Notes: generated by a model from the sequence alone, not told the origin. Shown: positions 1 through 7,737, counted from the first letter of the stretch. The stretch: DNA of 64,000 bases from Prochlorococcus sp. AG-363-P01 (GCA_003278225.1 QCGC01000005.1:23797-87796); one strand, 5' to 3'. Numbers and translations are program-made.

Positions 1-194
1 CCTATACAATCTTTCCCTAAATTGGCAAAAGGATGCAAATTTGCTCCAGATCCACAGCCAAGCTCCAAAATCGAACCAGGAGAATCAACAAAATAAGTTC
101 TATATCTAAATAGAAACGAAACTATATTCGACCAAGGATAAAGATTTAACTGTTTATTCTGCTCATAAATTATTTCCCAGTATTTAGAATGCAT
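1..194 (-). CDS. SAM-dependent methyltransferase, N-terminal part (runs off the left edge)
   Basis: This reading frame is absent from the ORF track because it is cut by the window edge. Read on the minus strand it starts at ATG (MHSKYWEIIYEQ) after an in-frame TAA and stays open for 64 codons. Around residues 45-55 it carries LELGCGSGAN, the glycine-rich motif I that binds S-adenosylmethionine in class I methyltransferases. The aromatic-rich N-terminus resembles stand-alone methyltransferases of sugar or lipid pathways, but the substrate cannot be told from this fragment. It lies upstream of nothing on its own strand except the acetyltransferase 104 nt away, so the two may be cotranscribed. 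Surface-glycan modification is inferred from the neighbours only. Confidence 0.75.
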   Translation of the reverse strand, partial: MHSKYWEIIYEQNKQLNLYPWSNIVSFLFRYRTYFVDSPGSILELGCGSGANLHPFANLGKDCI

Positions 195-297
195 ATCATG
201 CAAATTGAAATATTAGCACATCAATTAAATTTAGAGTATCGCTCAATAAATAGATGTATCTTTTTGAAAGTTTTAAATTAATCATTAGGTATGTTTG

Positions 298-807
298 TTA
301 TTCACTCTCTATATTACGTTGATAAAATAATAAATTCCCTTCACCCTCAATTACATCAATAAAAGTAGCTACTTTAAAAAAGTTTGACTTCTCCAAAAAT
401 TTTATACATGCAAAATTATTGCTTAGAACACGAGCTACTATAAATTTAAAGTCAAGCTCATGCATCAATATCAAAGATTTGTTAAATAATTTTGACATAA
501 AGCCTTTATGCCAACAAGATTTATGTATTGCAAAGCCAATCTCACATCCTTTTTTTAATGATTCTCCTAAATCATGATCTGCAATAAAAATGTAACCTGC
601 CAACTGATCATCAGAATATATAAATAGTACAATTTTCTTGGTTTTTATCTGTTTTTGTATCCATGATTCTGTTTGGTATATATCTTGTTGGGTAAAAGAG
701 TTTATATTCAAATATCTTTGAACGTCCTTCTCATTTCTCATTTCACATAATCGTGAAAGATCATGTTGAGTATATATATCCGAATGAAGTTCCTTAAACT
801 TTATCAA
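298..807 (-). CDS. GNAT-family N-acetyltransferase
   Basis: A 169-residue single-domain protein of the RimJ/RimL-like GNAT fold, which transfers acetyl groups from acetyl-CoA to an amine. The acetyl-CoA loop region is seen as GFAIHKSCWHKGFMSKL (about residues 91-107), followed by the NNFACIKFLEKSNF helix-strand pair typical of the C-terminal half. The first codon is TTG, because a TAG lies two codons upstream and the first ATG (residue 23) would remove the first beta strand. No clear ribosome binding site is visible. Similar proteins acetylate amino sugars in glycan clusters (PseH type) or ribosomal proteins; the neighbouring methyltransferase and exporter favour the former, as an inference. 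Confidence 0.7.
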   Translation of the reverse strand: MIKFKELHSDIYTQHDLSRLCEMRNEKDVQRYLNINSFTQQDIYQTESWIQKQIKTKKIVLFIYSDDQLAGYIFIADHDLGESLKKGCEIGFAIHKSCWHKGFMSKLFNKSLILMHELDFKFIVARVLSNNFACIKFLEKSNFFKVATFIDVIEGEGNLLFYQRNIESE

Positions 808-900
808 GAACTATGCAAATCAAATGTTTATACGCTAATTATAGTACCGTATTTAGAAGCTTGATATGTATCTACTAAATTTTGTTAAAAGGGGTTATAC

Positions 901-932
901 GCTACTGCGATATTTATATGCTACTGCGATAT
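901..932. repeat. Tandem direct repeat GCTACTGCGATAT upstream of the ABC transporter
   Basis: The 13-mer GCTACTGCGATAT occurs twice with a 19-nt period in the divergent gap between the acetyltransferase and the exporter, ending 2 nt before the TATAAT. The position suggests an activator site or a small local duplication. It matches no regulator site I know. Confidence 0.5.
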
Positions 933-934
933 GT

Positions 935-940
935 TATAAT
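935..940 (+). promoter_or_regulatory. -10 promoter element TATAAT for the ABC transporter
   Basis: A consensus TATAAT lies 20 nt before the ATG of the exporter, with no recognisable -35 element. Transcription would start near base 947, leaving a leader of only about 14 nt without a convincing Shine-Dalgarno sequence. Confidence 0.5.
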
Positions 941-960
941 ATCTTAAAATAGAGTATATA

Positions 961-2637
961 ATGAAGGATATATTATCTGCAAAGAGGTATATAAGTCTTC
1001 TCTCAAAGAAGCATAGAAGGCAATTTTATGGATTAATTATATGCAATTTAATGCTGGCAGTATGTGATAGCGGAGCTATCGTATCAACTACTTATAAATA
1101 CAATACAAGCACAGAAAGCGCAACCAGTGCTTTGCTTACATTGGTATTAATAATGGTTTTTACAACTATTATTAGATTTATTTCATATGTCTCACTATCT
1201 ATACACGTTAAATCAGTAGGGGAAAGGATATCAAAAGACATCTTTGCTTATATAATTAATTATAATTACGAGCAGTTCATACTTCAAGATAAAGAAGAGA
1301 TAAGAAATACAATTAGCTACAGATTAAATGTTATCGTCCATGGTGTTCACACCAGCATTATATCTCTAATTGTTGGAGCTACTACATTACCTTGCTTTGT
1401 TATAGCCTTAAGTTTTATGTTTGGAATGAAGATATTATTAGTATTAATTCCTGCAGCTAGTTTACTTATTATTTCATACTCACAATATAAAGACTATCTA
1501 ACACACTCAAACAAAATAGCGGACAGATCAAACGGAAGAATATTAGCTATAGTTGAAAATGTTCTCCAAGATCCTAGATCATTAAAGATCTATAGCCTAG
1601 AAGGGATATTCTTAAGAGATTTTGAAGAGAATAATAATCGTCTTAAAAAAACTCAAGCAACAAATATTCTATTCTCAATATTTCCAAGAACGTTTGTAGA
1701 GATTGGGCTGTATGGAACAATGTCATTACTTCTTTTATTTGGACAAAATGGAGCCAGTCAAAACATACTTAGCACAACACCAATCTTATTAATTATAATT
1801 GCAAGAGTAGTTCCAATATTAACCACAATAAATACAAATCTAATAATATTTAGAACCTCTCACGTTGCAATCAATACTGTAGTAAGTTATCTCGGAAAAA
1901 TCAGAAATATGCCTCATGGCGTAGAAAAAAAAGAATTATCTCTAAAGAGTTTTAATAGAGTTATTTATAATAACATTGAATATACATACCCAAATACATC
2001 GAAACAAGTTTTAAAAATAAGCTCTATTATTTTAAAGAAAAATTCACCATTGATAATAACTGGCAAATCTGGAAGTGGAAAGTCAACACTTCTCGATATA
2101 ATTTCTGGTTTACTACCATCTGAAAATATTGATGTAAGCGTAAATGGTGTCAATTATTCAAAGAAAATTCCTTCAACAATAATCAGGAACTACTCAAGCT
2201 ATTGTGGGCAAACCACTTTCCTAATTCCAGGAACATTAAAGAGTAATTTAATCAATAAAGATTCAATGGCTATTAACGACAATGAAATATATTCTCTATT
2301 AGAAGAAATTAATTTAAGCAATATAAATCTTGACCAAATAGTCAATGATGGAAAAGATCTAGTCAGCGGAGGTCAAAAGCAAAGGATTAATATTTTAAGA
2401 TGTCTAATGGAGCTGAGACCCATGCTCTTTATGGATGAACCAACAAGTTCATTAGATTCAGTAAATACTGAGTTAATAATCAAAATGGTTGAAAGAATGT
2501 CATTTAATAGAATACTCACCATTATTAGTCATGAGGCAGATATCTTTTCTCAAATAGAAAACTCCAGATTAATCAATCTGGAAAAGACTAATAAAATCTT
2601 AGAAACATCAAAAAAGGTAATAGTTAAGGTTCCATAA
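961..2637 (+). CDS. ABC transporter, fused membrane and ATPase domains (exporter type)
   Basis: A 558-residue half-transporter. The N-terminal 300 or so residues hold several hydrophobic segments; the C-terminal part is an intact nucleotide-binding domain. It shows Walker A GKSGSGKST (about residue 365), a Q-loop (YCGQTTF), the signature VSGGQKQR, Walker B MLFMDEPTSSLD and the switch histidine in IISHEAD, so it should hydrolyse ATP. The architecture is that of homodimeric exporters such as MsbA or PglK, which flip lipids, lipid-linked sugars or peptides. Lying beside a methyltransferase, an acetyltransferase and a Stealth protein, a glycan or glycolipid substrate is plausible but inferred. 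Base composition is very AT-rich compared with the core genes downstream. Confidence 0.85.
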   Translation: MKDILSAKRYISLLSKKHRRQFYGLIICNLMLAVCDSGAIVSTTYKYNTSTESATSALLTLVLIMVFTTIIRFISYVSLSIHVKSVGERISKDIFAYIINYNYEQFILQDKEEIRNTISYRLNVIVHGVHTSIISLIVGATTLPCFVIALSFMFGMKILLVLIPAASLLIISYSQYKDYLTHSNKIADRSNGRILAIVENVLQDPRSLKIYSLEGIFLRDFEENNNRLKKTQATNILFSIFPRTFVEIGLYGTMSLLLLFGQNGASQNILSTTPILLIIIARVVPILTTINTNLIIFRTSHVAINTVVSYLGKIRNMPHGVEKKELSLKSFNRVIYNNIEYTYPNTSKQVLKISSIILKKNSPLIITGKSGSGKSTLLDIISGLLPSENIDVSVNGVNYSKKIPSTIIRNYSSYCGQTTFLIPGTLKSNLINKDSMAINDNEIYSLLEEINLSNINLDQIVNDGKDLVSGGQKQRINILRCLMELRPMLFMDEPTSSLDSVNTELIIKMVERMSFNRILTIISHEADIFSQIENSRLINLEKTNKILETSKKVIVKVP

Positions 2638-2769
2638 GTCGCAATCTATAGGAGGAGCAGTTCAAGTAAAAAAAATATTAAAAATTTTCGCCAGGTTTTT
2701 TAAAACCAATAAATTGAGATCGTTTTATAAACAAAATACTATCAATGCTAAAAGCTTTATTTTACTAAT

Positions 2770-3357
2770 TCAGGCAGCTTCGAGATTCTGTTTCTGAACA
2801 ATCCTCTGTACCATTGACCTGCTCATACCTAATTCTTTAGCAATAGTGCCATACCCTTGCCCCTGAATTCTTTTCTCCATAATCTTTGCTATCTGAGATT
2901 CATCATAAGTTCTCTTTCGCCCAAACTTTACTCCTCTAGATTGAGCAATTAATCTCCCTTCGAAGGCCTTACTTTTAATATTTTTGAGTTCCATTTCTGC
3001 TACATATCCCATCACTGAAACAATCATCCTGACAATTTCATCAGGCATTAAGGAAGTGTCCAGCCTGCCATCAAGTGTTTTGAGATATGCCCCACGTTCT
3101 ATCAGATCGTTAACTCGAACTAATATCTCAACCATTGATCGACCTAATTTGCCAAGGTCTTCGCAAATAAAGAGATCACTATCCTTCAGCCCTGCAATGC
3201 ATCTAGAAAGTTCAGGTGTTTGCCTTTCTCCATAAAGGGTTGAGCCAACCATTTGATCCCCATAAATCTTTTGGCATGCTGCTTCTTTTAAAGCACGAAC
3301 CTGTCGCTCACCATCTTGTTCACTGGCACTAGTCCGCCAATATCCAATAATTGTCAT
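2770..3357 (-). CDS. Serine recombinase (resolvase/invertase) family protein with altered catalytic residues
   Basis: A 195-residue protein with the small serine recombinase layout: an N-terminal resolvase fold, a long helix ending in GVKFGRKRT, and a C-terminal helix-turn-helix (IAKELGMSRSMVQRIV). The nucleophile Ser10 and Arg8 are present in GYWRTSASEQ. However, the usual K-L-D-R-L-G-R-S stretch reads DLGKLGRS, so the Asp-Arg pair (D67/R68 in gamma-delta resolvase) is Gly-Lys. The Glu-Arg at the start of the long helix (R125) is Glu-Leu. Only the second arginine (R71 equivalent) remains. It may be a decayed recombinase, a divergent active one, or a DNA-binding regulator derived from one. 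It sits alone, without a transposase, in the AT-rich accessory region. Confidence 0.8.
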   Translation of the reverse strand: MTIIGYWRTSASEQDGERQVRALKEAACQKIYGDQMVGSTLYGERQTPELSRCIAGLKDSDLFICEDLGKLGRSMVEILVRVNDLIERGAYLKTLDGRLDTSLMPDEIVRMIVSVMGYVAEMELKNIKSKAFEGRLIAQSRGVKFGRKRTYDESQIAKIMEKRIQGQGYGTIAKELGMSRSMVQRIVQKQNLEAA

Positions 3358-3690
3358 AGCACAAGCATTTTGTTCTTTTTAATATAGTATTTCGATATAG
3401 CAAGACTATTGATATAAAAAAAGTTGATGCTTCTCAGTACTTTTCTATTTTGATACATCCATCTACCGAGAAACATTCCTCGATTGAAATACCGCAGGAT
3501 GATGCCAAAGGAGTTGAGGAGCAAAAAGGAGACTAGTCCTCATCCATTACTTTGAAAGCAAGCGAACGATGTCATTGCAGATTGCAGTGCTCTTCCAAAA
3601 GGCGACACCAAGCAGCGAATAACGACCATATCCAAAACTCCATGGAGGACCACCTGACCAAACACTTGACGAAACTCACTGATAGAGAGT
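3358..3690. other. Noncoding stretch between recombinase and DUF1651 gene
   Basis: About 330 bases between divergently oriented genes. The ORF offered on the minus strand at 3540-3773 has low-complexity, unrecognisable sequence and runs into the DUF1651 gene, so I do not accept it. I see no RNA gene. The half next to the DUF1651 gene may hold that gene's promoter or a decayed reading frame. Confidence 0.4.
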
Positions 3691-3704
3691 AGTACTAATG
3701 TACT
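3691..3704 (+). promoter_or_regulatory. LexA-type (SOS) operator AGTACTAATGTACT
   Basis: The 14-mer AGTAC-TAAT-GTACT is an inverted repeat that fits the cyanobacterial LexA consensus as I remember it (RGTACNNNDGTWCB) at every position. It ends 12 nt before the ATG of the DUF1651 gene and overlaps possible -10 sequences (TAGTAT, TATAAC), where a repressor would block transcription. Binding is inferred from sequence only. Confidence 0.6.
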
Positions 3705-3716
3705 TAGTATAACGCT

Positions 3717-3986
3717 ATGATTAGCTGCTCCGCTAGCGATCCAGAAGGTTGGCTGATGGACCCTAACAACCACTGGTCAATGAGATTCCATAGAGACCAA
3801 AAATCATGGGCTCGATTTCCTTTTGTCTTTTTAGATAAAGGAAGGGCCATGCCTGATGGCTCACCTGCCTTGCTAAAGAGTAGAAGCCACCTACCAAAAT
3901 GTGATGCTGTTGAACTTTGGGATAAATTGAGAGCAGATGGATGGATCAAAGTCGAACCTCAATGGGGAGAGGATTTAGACCCTTAA
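3717..3986 (+). CDS. DUF1651 family protein
   Basis: An 89-residue protein matching the picocyanobacterial DUF1651 family by its pattern: GWLMDPNNHWSMRFHRD, then SWARFPFVFLDKGRAMPDG, LLKSR, and a C-terminal ELWDKLRADGWIKVEPQWG. The family is largely limited to Prochlorococcus and marine Synechococcus and has no known function. The first ATG is used; an internal ATG at residue 14 would lose part of the conserved GWL motif. The gene sits directly behind a LexA-type box, so damage-inducible expression is a reasonable inference. The overlapping minus-strand ORF at 3704-3949 is its shadow. Confidence 0.75.
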   Translation: MISCSASDPEGWLMDPNNHWSMRFHRDQKSWARFPFVFLDKGRAMPDGSPALLKSRSHLPKCDAVELWDKLRADGWIKVEPQWGEDLDP

Positions 3987-4079
3987 CTATTAACACTCAT
4001 ACATTCTCCATCTAGAGTTAGTATTTGCAACTTCATATGGATGTTGCTTAGAGTGATTAATCAATAACAAAATATGCAA

Positions 4080-5690
4080 TCATTTCTCAAAAGAAGATGG
4101 CGAAGGAAACTTGCTTTCTAAATAATAATGCATTTGAAGTTTATAAAAAAGATTAGTGGAGGAGCCATCACCATCATTAAAGCATAAATATTTATACTTA
4201 TTGCGATTCCATAGTAAATGCAGAATATTAGATGGGCGCACTAATAGATAGTTTGATTGACTGCTTTTTTCTTCTAAAACTGATTTATTATTAATCAATC
4301 CATAGTAATGAGCTGCGAAAGACATCACATTAATATCATTCCTCGACCTAGATGGACTATTTATTGTTCTTCTAAACTCACTAGAAAACTCTTGCTCAAA
4401 ATCAATAATATTACTTTTTCTATGAGCATAGGGGAGATGTTTATGTAATCTAGTCATACTAATATTATATTTAGAGGCAATTAATTTTCTCGAATTATTG
4501 CTAGCAATTAGATAATCCTTATTCAAAAACTCTGCATAAGCTTGATTGACTACTCCATAGCCTTCTAAACACATTATTGCTCTTCCAAGATTATCAAAAA
4601 AATCGGACTTTTGAACTGGCTCAGTTAATACAAAATCATCATTAAAGTAAATAAAATGTTCTTTCAGGTCAGTAATTTTATATAGAGAAGCTTCGATTGC
4701 ATGAGAACTAAAAGTTGGTAATGCAGTTGGAGTAATAAATTCACTATGGTCCACCCACTCAATCCCATTCATATTCGTTAACCAATCAGGCTTGCGACAA
4801 TTAGATGCAATAAATATTTTTCTATACCAAGGTAAATATTTTTCAATAGATCTAAGACAATATTTTAGTTCTCCACAATCTGAGTATCTATCTGGATCTT
4901 TTTCTATAGAAGAATCTTTTCCGTAACGTTCTTGCCACAACTTCTTCCATTGATTATCCTCTTGATTTACCCATGTAATTACCAAATCAATATCACCTAC
5001 TTTGTTATGATATAATTTAGATAGATCATTAGATTCTGCTCTTGGAAAATAATCATTTAAAGAACCCTCTTGAAATCTACTAGCTAAAATATTATTATTA
5101 TGTTTAATGGAGCATAAACCTTTCTCTGACTTCTTATATACAAGAACTTTCCTGCTATACATTAATTTACTGCCTGGATAGAGAAGATCTATAATGAATA
5201 TTTTTTTACCTCGAATAGCTCTTAATTTCATTCTCAATAAATATTTACTGATATCAGCATGCATATTATTAAAATAATTTTGTTTTTTTCCATGTATTGA
5301 TACTTTAAGTCCATGAAATAAAATCAAAGTTGACAATAGATCTATAAATTCATCCATTTTTGAAGCATCGATAAGCCAAGTATTATCTGCTATTCCATCG
5401 TATACTCCACTGCGAATATTCAATTGACGTGTAATTAATTTAATTAGTTCCTCGCTTTTATTATATCTAGCTAAACATTTTAATTTATTTGATATTGGAT
5501 CATTCATACATATACTTTCAAAGTTTATCTGAGGATTCTTCTTCAGCCTCAGATATTTTTTGACTGCTTTTATTGTATTAGATGCTAAATACATTGACTT
5601 CAATATTTTTTTATTACCTGGAATATAACTTACCAGAAGGTCTACCAACATATGGAATATATGATAGTTGAAAGCTATCATATTATACAT
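4080..5690 (-). CDS. Stealth family capsular polysaccharide phosphotransferase
   Basis: A 536-residue protein carrying all four Stealth conserved regions: CR1 DLVITWVN (about residue 232), CR2 from RSIEKYLPWYRKIFIASN to HFIYFNDDFVL, CR3 around NSPSRSRNDINVMSFAAHYY, and CR4 with CFNDGDG and FPSPSSFE near the end. Known members transfer hexose-1-phosphate units to make phosphate-linked polysaccharides such as capsules, and relate to the eukaryotic GlcNAc-1-phosphotransferase. The first 220 residues are an AT-rich extension I do not recognise. It probably acts at the cytoplasmic membrane on nucleotide-activated sugars. It stands alone on its strand with noncoding DNA on both sides; a role in surface polysaccharide is from family knowledge. 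Confidence 0.85.
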   Translation of the reverse strand: MYNMIAFNYHIFHMLVDLLVSYIPGNKKILKSMYLASNTIKAVKKYLRLKKNPQINFESICMNDPISNKLKCLARYNKSEELIKLITRQLNIRSGVYDGIADNTWLIDASKMDEFIDLLSTLILFHGLKVSIHGKKQNYFNNMHADISKYLLRMKLRAIRGKKIFIIDLLYPGSKLMYSRKVLVYKKSEKGLCSIKHNNNILASRFQEGSLNDYFPRAESNDLSKLYHNKVGDIDLVITWVNQEDNQWKKLWQERYGKDSSIEKDPDRYSDCGELKYCLRSIEKYLPWYRKIFIASNCRKPDWLTNMNGIEWVDHSEFITPTALPTFSSHAIEASLYKITDLKEHFIYFNDDFVLTEPVQKSDFFDNLGRAIMCLEGYGVVNQAYAEFLNKDYLIASNNSRKLIASKYNISMTRLHKHLPYAHRKSNIIDFEQEFSSEFRRTINSPSRSRNDINVMSFAAHYYGLINNKSVLEEKSSQSNYLLVRPSNILHLLWNRNKYKYLCFNDGDGSSTNLFYKLQMHYYLESKFPSPSSFEK

Positions 5691-5791
5691 AACTAAGCTC
5701 GATTAGACTTAGATCATAGTCAAATATTACTTTTTAATTAATCATAAGAAACTTGCTTGTCCAAATCAAATGAAACTAGTCAGAGGTTTAA

Positions 5792-6004
5792 TCAGTGAAG
5801 GATTAATCTCTCAACAACGAAAGCCACCAACATCCCCTTACAAAAAATGAGCCAAAGCAGTCCATAATTACTCAGGCCAAGTTTCCTTTGATACCAAGCG
5901 ATAAAACTCTTATGCTTTTCTATCAAATTAATAGATATCGTCCTTCTTTTTAATGGGATTGGAATACGAACATATCTACCTTTCTTATCGACAGGGTAGT
6001 TCAT
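5792..6004 (-). CDS. Small hypothetical protein with one hydrophobic segment
   Basis: A 70-residue protein starting at ATG (MNYPVDKKGRYVRIP). The first 45 residues are strongly basic, and residues of about 47-68 (YGLLWLIFCKGMLVAFVVER) form a plausible membrane helix. It lacks the ExxNGRxAM motif of high-light-inducible proteins. I do not recognise the family. The coherent charge pattern and start codon make it more likely real than not. It is isolated between the Stealth gene and other tiny ORFs on the same strand. Confidence 0.5.
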   Translation of the reverse strand: MNYPVDKKGRYVRIPIPLKRRTISINLIEKHKSFIAWYQRKLGLSNYGLLWLIFCKGMLVAFVVERLILH

Positions 6005-6071
6005 GAAACCGCTAATATTTCGTCTATACCATAATCTAATAAATCAATAAGATTGCAAAAATAAGTTAAAA

Positions 6072-6099
6072 GTTTGTCTTGTATTCATACCAGACAAAC
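6072..6099 (-). terminator. Terminator-like hairpin after the 51-aa gene
   Basis: GTTTGTCT and AGACAAAC form a perfect 8-bp stem around a 12-nt loop. Read on the minus strand it is followed by a T-rich tail (TTTTAACTTATTTTT), as expected of an intrinsic terminator for the small gene upstream on that strand. Confidence 0.5.
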
Positions 6100-6261
6100 A
6101 ATTCCAATTTGAAATCAAAAAAACAAGATGAATTTGGTCCAGGTCATTCTAAAAAATCAGAACTCCGCGCATGATTTGATAATCTTGAAAGATAATGAGT
6201 TAATAAGTAGAATAATTTTAATTAAAGATGATCTATTCTTGTTGAAAAGGAGATGGTGTAC

Positions 6262-6417
6262 TCATAAAATTCCCTTCTTAGGCTTATCTCTATAAGGCTG
6301 ATCACCAATACTAGGGGGAACTGTTTTGCTTTTTTCAGCTACAACTGCACCCCCCATACCTCTCAATACACTCTTAATCCATCCCTTAAGTTTTTCCATA
6401 GGATTTGGCTCTGCCAT
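6262..6417 (-). CDS. Small hypothetical protein, 51 aa (below ORF-track cutoff)
   Basis: This 51-residue frame is missing from the ORF track. It begins ATG GCA GAG (MAEPNPMEKLKGWIKSVL) and ends KPKKGIL. An AAGAGG Shine-Dalgarno sequence lies about 8 nt before the ATG, and a terminator-like hairpin follows about 165 nt downstream. The first half could form an amphipathic helix (EKLKGWIKSVLRGMGGAVV), the second half is rich in proline and lysine. I do not recognise a family. The good ribosome binding site and balanced composition argue that it is real. Confidence 0.6.
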   Translation of the reverse strand: MAEPNPMEKLKGWIKSVLRGMGGAVVAEKSKTVPPSIGDQPYRDKPKKGIL

Positions 6418-6533
6418 CTGCTTAACCTCTTAACTAACAAGCTTAAGATAACTCTTTTTCCACGGGTTAGGGTCAAAGTATATTATTTTTTCAAGAAAGG
6501 TTGCAACAATAATTTGCAACTCAATTCCCTCAA

Positions 6534-6617
6534 CTAGAAAAAATATACAATGCCTATTTCTATACAAATCAGCATTAAGAGTGCAAGAAAATAAAGAGTT
6601 GCTTGATTTCTAGTCAT
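6534..6617 (-). CDS. Possible 27-aa single-span membrane peptide
   Basis: A minus-strand frame, ATG to TAG, encodes a polar MTRNQAT head followed by a hydrophobic helix ending VYFF. Its size and form resemble small photosynthetic or regulatory membrane peptides, but it matches none I know (not PetM, PsaM or PsbX). No strong ribosome binding site is visible. It follows the same strand as the 51-aa gene, 117 nt upstream of it, and could share a transcript. Confidence 0.35.
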   Translation of the reverse strand: MTRNQATLYFLALLMLICIEIGIVYFF

Positions 6618-6919
6618 ACTATAGAAAATCTTAAAGGAGTTTAAACGAGGATCAAGCCCATTATCAAAACTAGGGCAGCTGTAGTCTAAGCGATCAGTAA
6701 GTCTATCATTTATTAAAATCTAATTAATTTAGCTGAATTATCTTTGATAAGAAAATCCTTTCCCTACGGCAAATAGGAATCGATACTCTTATGAAGTTGT
6801 ATTCTTATTCATTTTTGATTTGTTGAATACCAAGATTAGGATTAGGTACTAGTGAAAATATATTTGAGAACAAATAATCTGCAACATACATGACTATAGA
6901 TCTTAAAATCAATAAGCAA
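6618..6919. other. AT-rich stretch with no gene seen
   Basis: I found no convincing reading frame, RNA gene or repeat here. The right-hand end passes into the promoter of the following plus-strand gene. Confidence 0.4.
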
Positions 6920-6949
6920 TTGATTATCATTCCATTTAAGTAGTATAAT
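6920..6949 (+). promoter_or_regulatory. Sigma-70-type promoter TTGATT-18-TATAAT
   Basis: A -35-like TTGATT and a perfect TATAAT are spaced by 18 nt, which places the start of transcription near base 6956, about 15 nt before the GTG start of the downstream gene. Confidence 0.6.
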
Positions 6950-6970
6950 TAAAACCGCATTACTTCTATT

Positions 6971-7417
6971 GTGAACCAACCAGTCGAGGAAAAACCAGTC
7001 GAGTTCAGCAAATTTTATAGGATTCTAAATGCAGCTAAAGAAGGGGAAGAGGGCAAAAGTGAAGAGTTAGAATCGATTTTAAAGCAATATGAGGCATCGG
7101 AAGAAAGTGAAAGCCCTTTACACCAACTAGGACAAATTTTCTTATATGTGGGCTTAATGGAACTATATAAATATTCTGGCACTAAAGATATTCAAGCCAT
7201 TGGTCTTCTAGATAAAGAAAGCTGGGATCAATTAGCAGAGCAAAATAAAGCAGATCTACCCCCACTTCTTGCTAACACGATGATACGATATTCACAAACT
7301 AATAAACTTTCCAAAAAAATATCCGCAAAGTGGGGAATAGCAAAAAGAAAGGTTGACAATAATATTATGCAAATGGCTAGATATATTACAGAGGGGATAA
7401 TAGATTCATTAGAATAA
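6971..7417 (+). CDS. Conserved-looking hypothetical protein, 148 aa
   Basis: Starts at GTG directly behind a good promoter. The protein is soluble and mostly helical: an acidic segment (AKEGEEGKSEELESILKQYEAS), a middle hydrophobic helix (LHQLGQIFLYVGLMELYKY) and a basic C-terminal half (KKISAKWGIAKRKVDNNIMQMARYI). There is no signal peptide or membrane span, and no motif I recognise. It is the last plus-strand gene before the conserved minus-strand block starting with the small Cys-rich gene. Function unknown. Confidence 0.6.
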   Translation: MNQPVEEKPVEFSKFYRILNAAKEGEEGKSEELESILKQYEASEESESPLHQLGQIFLYVGLMELYKYSGTKDIQAIGLLDKESWDQLAEQNKADLPPLLANTMIRYSQTNKLSKKISAKWGIAKRKVDNNIMQMARYITEGIIDSLE

Positions 7418-7678
7418 AGGTTTGTCTTTATATAATAAATTCGAAATAGAATTTGATCAGTACTTAATAATTTAGGAAAACTTGTTTACTATCATTATAA
7501 AGCCATTTACAATCTATCCTAGACACTTTGCTAAGTTATTCTAAGGGTAAATATTTCTCATCTCAACCAAATATATCAGATCTAAGTAATCCTTAGCATA
7601 GGTCAATTCCGAAGATTCCTTCTTAAGTCATATTTAATTATAAGACTTACTGCCTAAAGAAAGAGAACCTAACATTAA

Positions 7679-7699
7679 ATCGAATTCAAAGAATTCGAT
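7679..7699 (-). terminator. Hairpin ATCGAATTC-AAA-GAATTCGAT
   Basis: A perfect 9-bp inverted repeat with a 3-nt loop lies in the otherwise empty 320-base gap between two convergent genes. It is 39 nt past the stop of the Cys-rich gene, so it probably terminates that transcript and perhaps also the opposing one. No long T-run follows on either strand. I see nothing else in the gap. Confidence 0.45.
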
Positions 7700-7737
7700 C
7701 TTTACTTATTCCTTCATAGTATAAACAACTGAGATTT

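Noticed and set aside
3540-3773. 77-codon ORF on the minus strand
   Set aside because: No recognisable sequence, overlaps the DUF1651 gene and its LexA box, and there is no ribosome binding site.
3704-3949. 81-codon ORF on the minus strand
   Set aside because: Lies opposite the DUF1651 gene, whose family pattern is clear.
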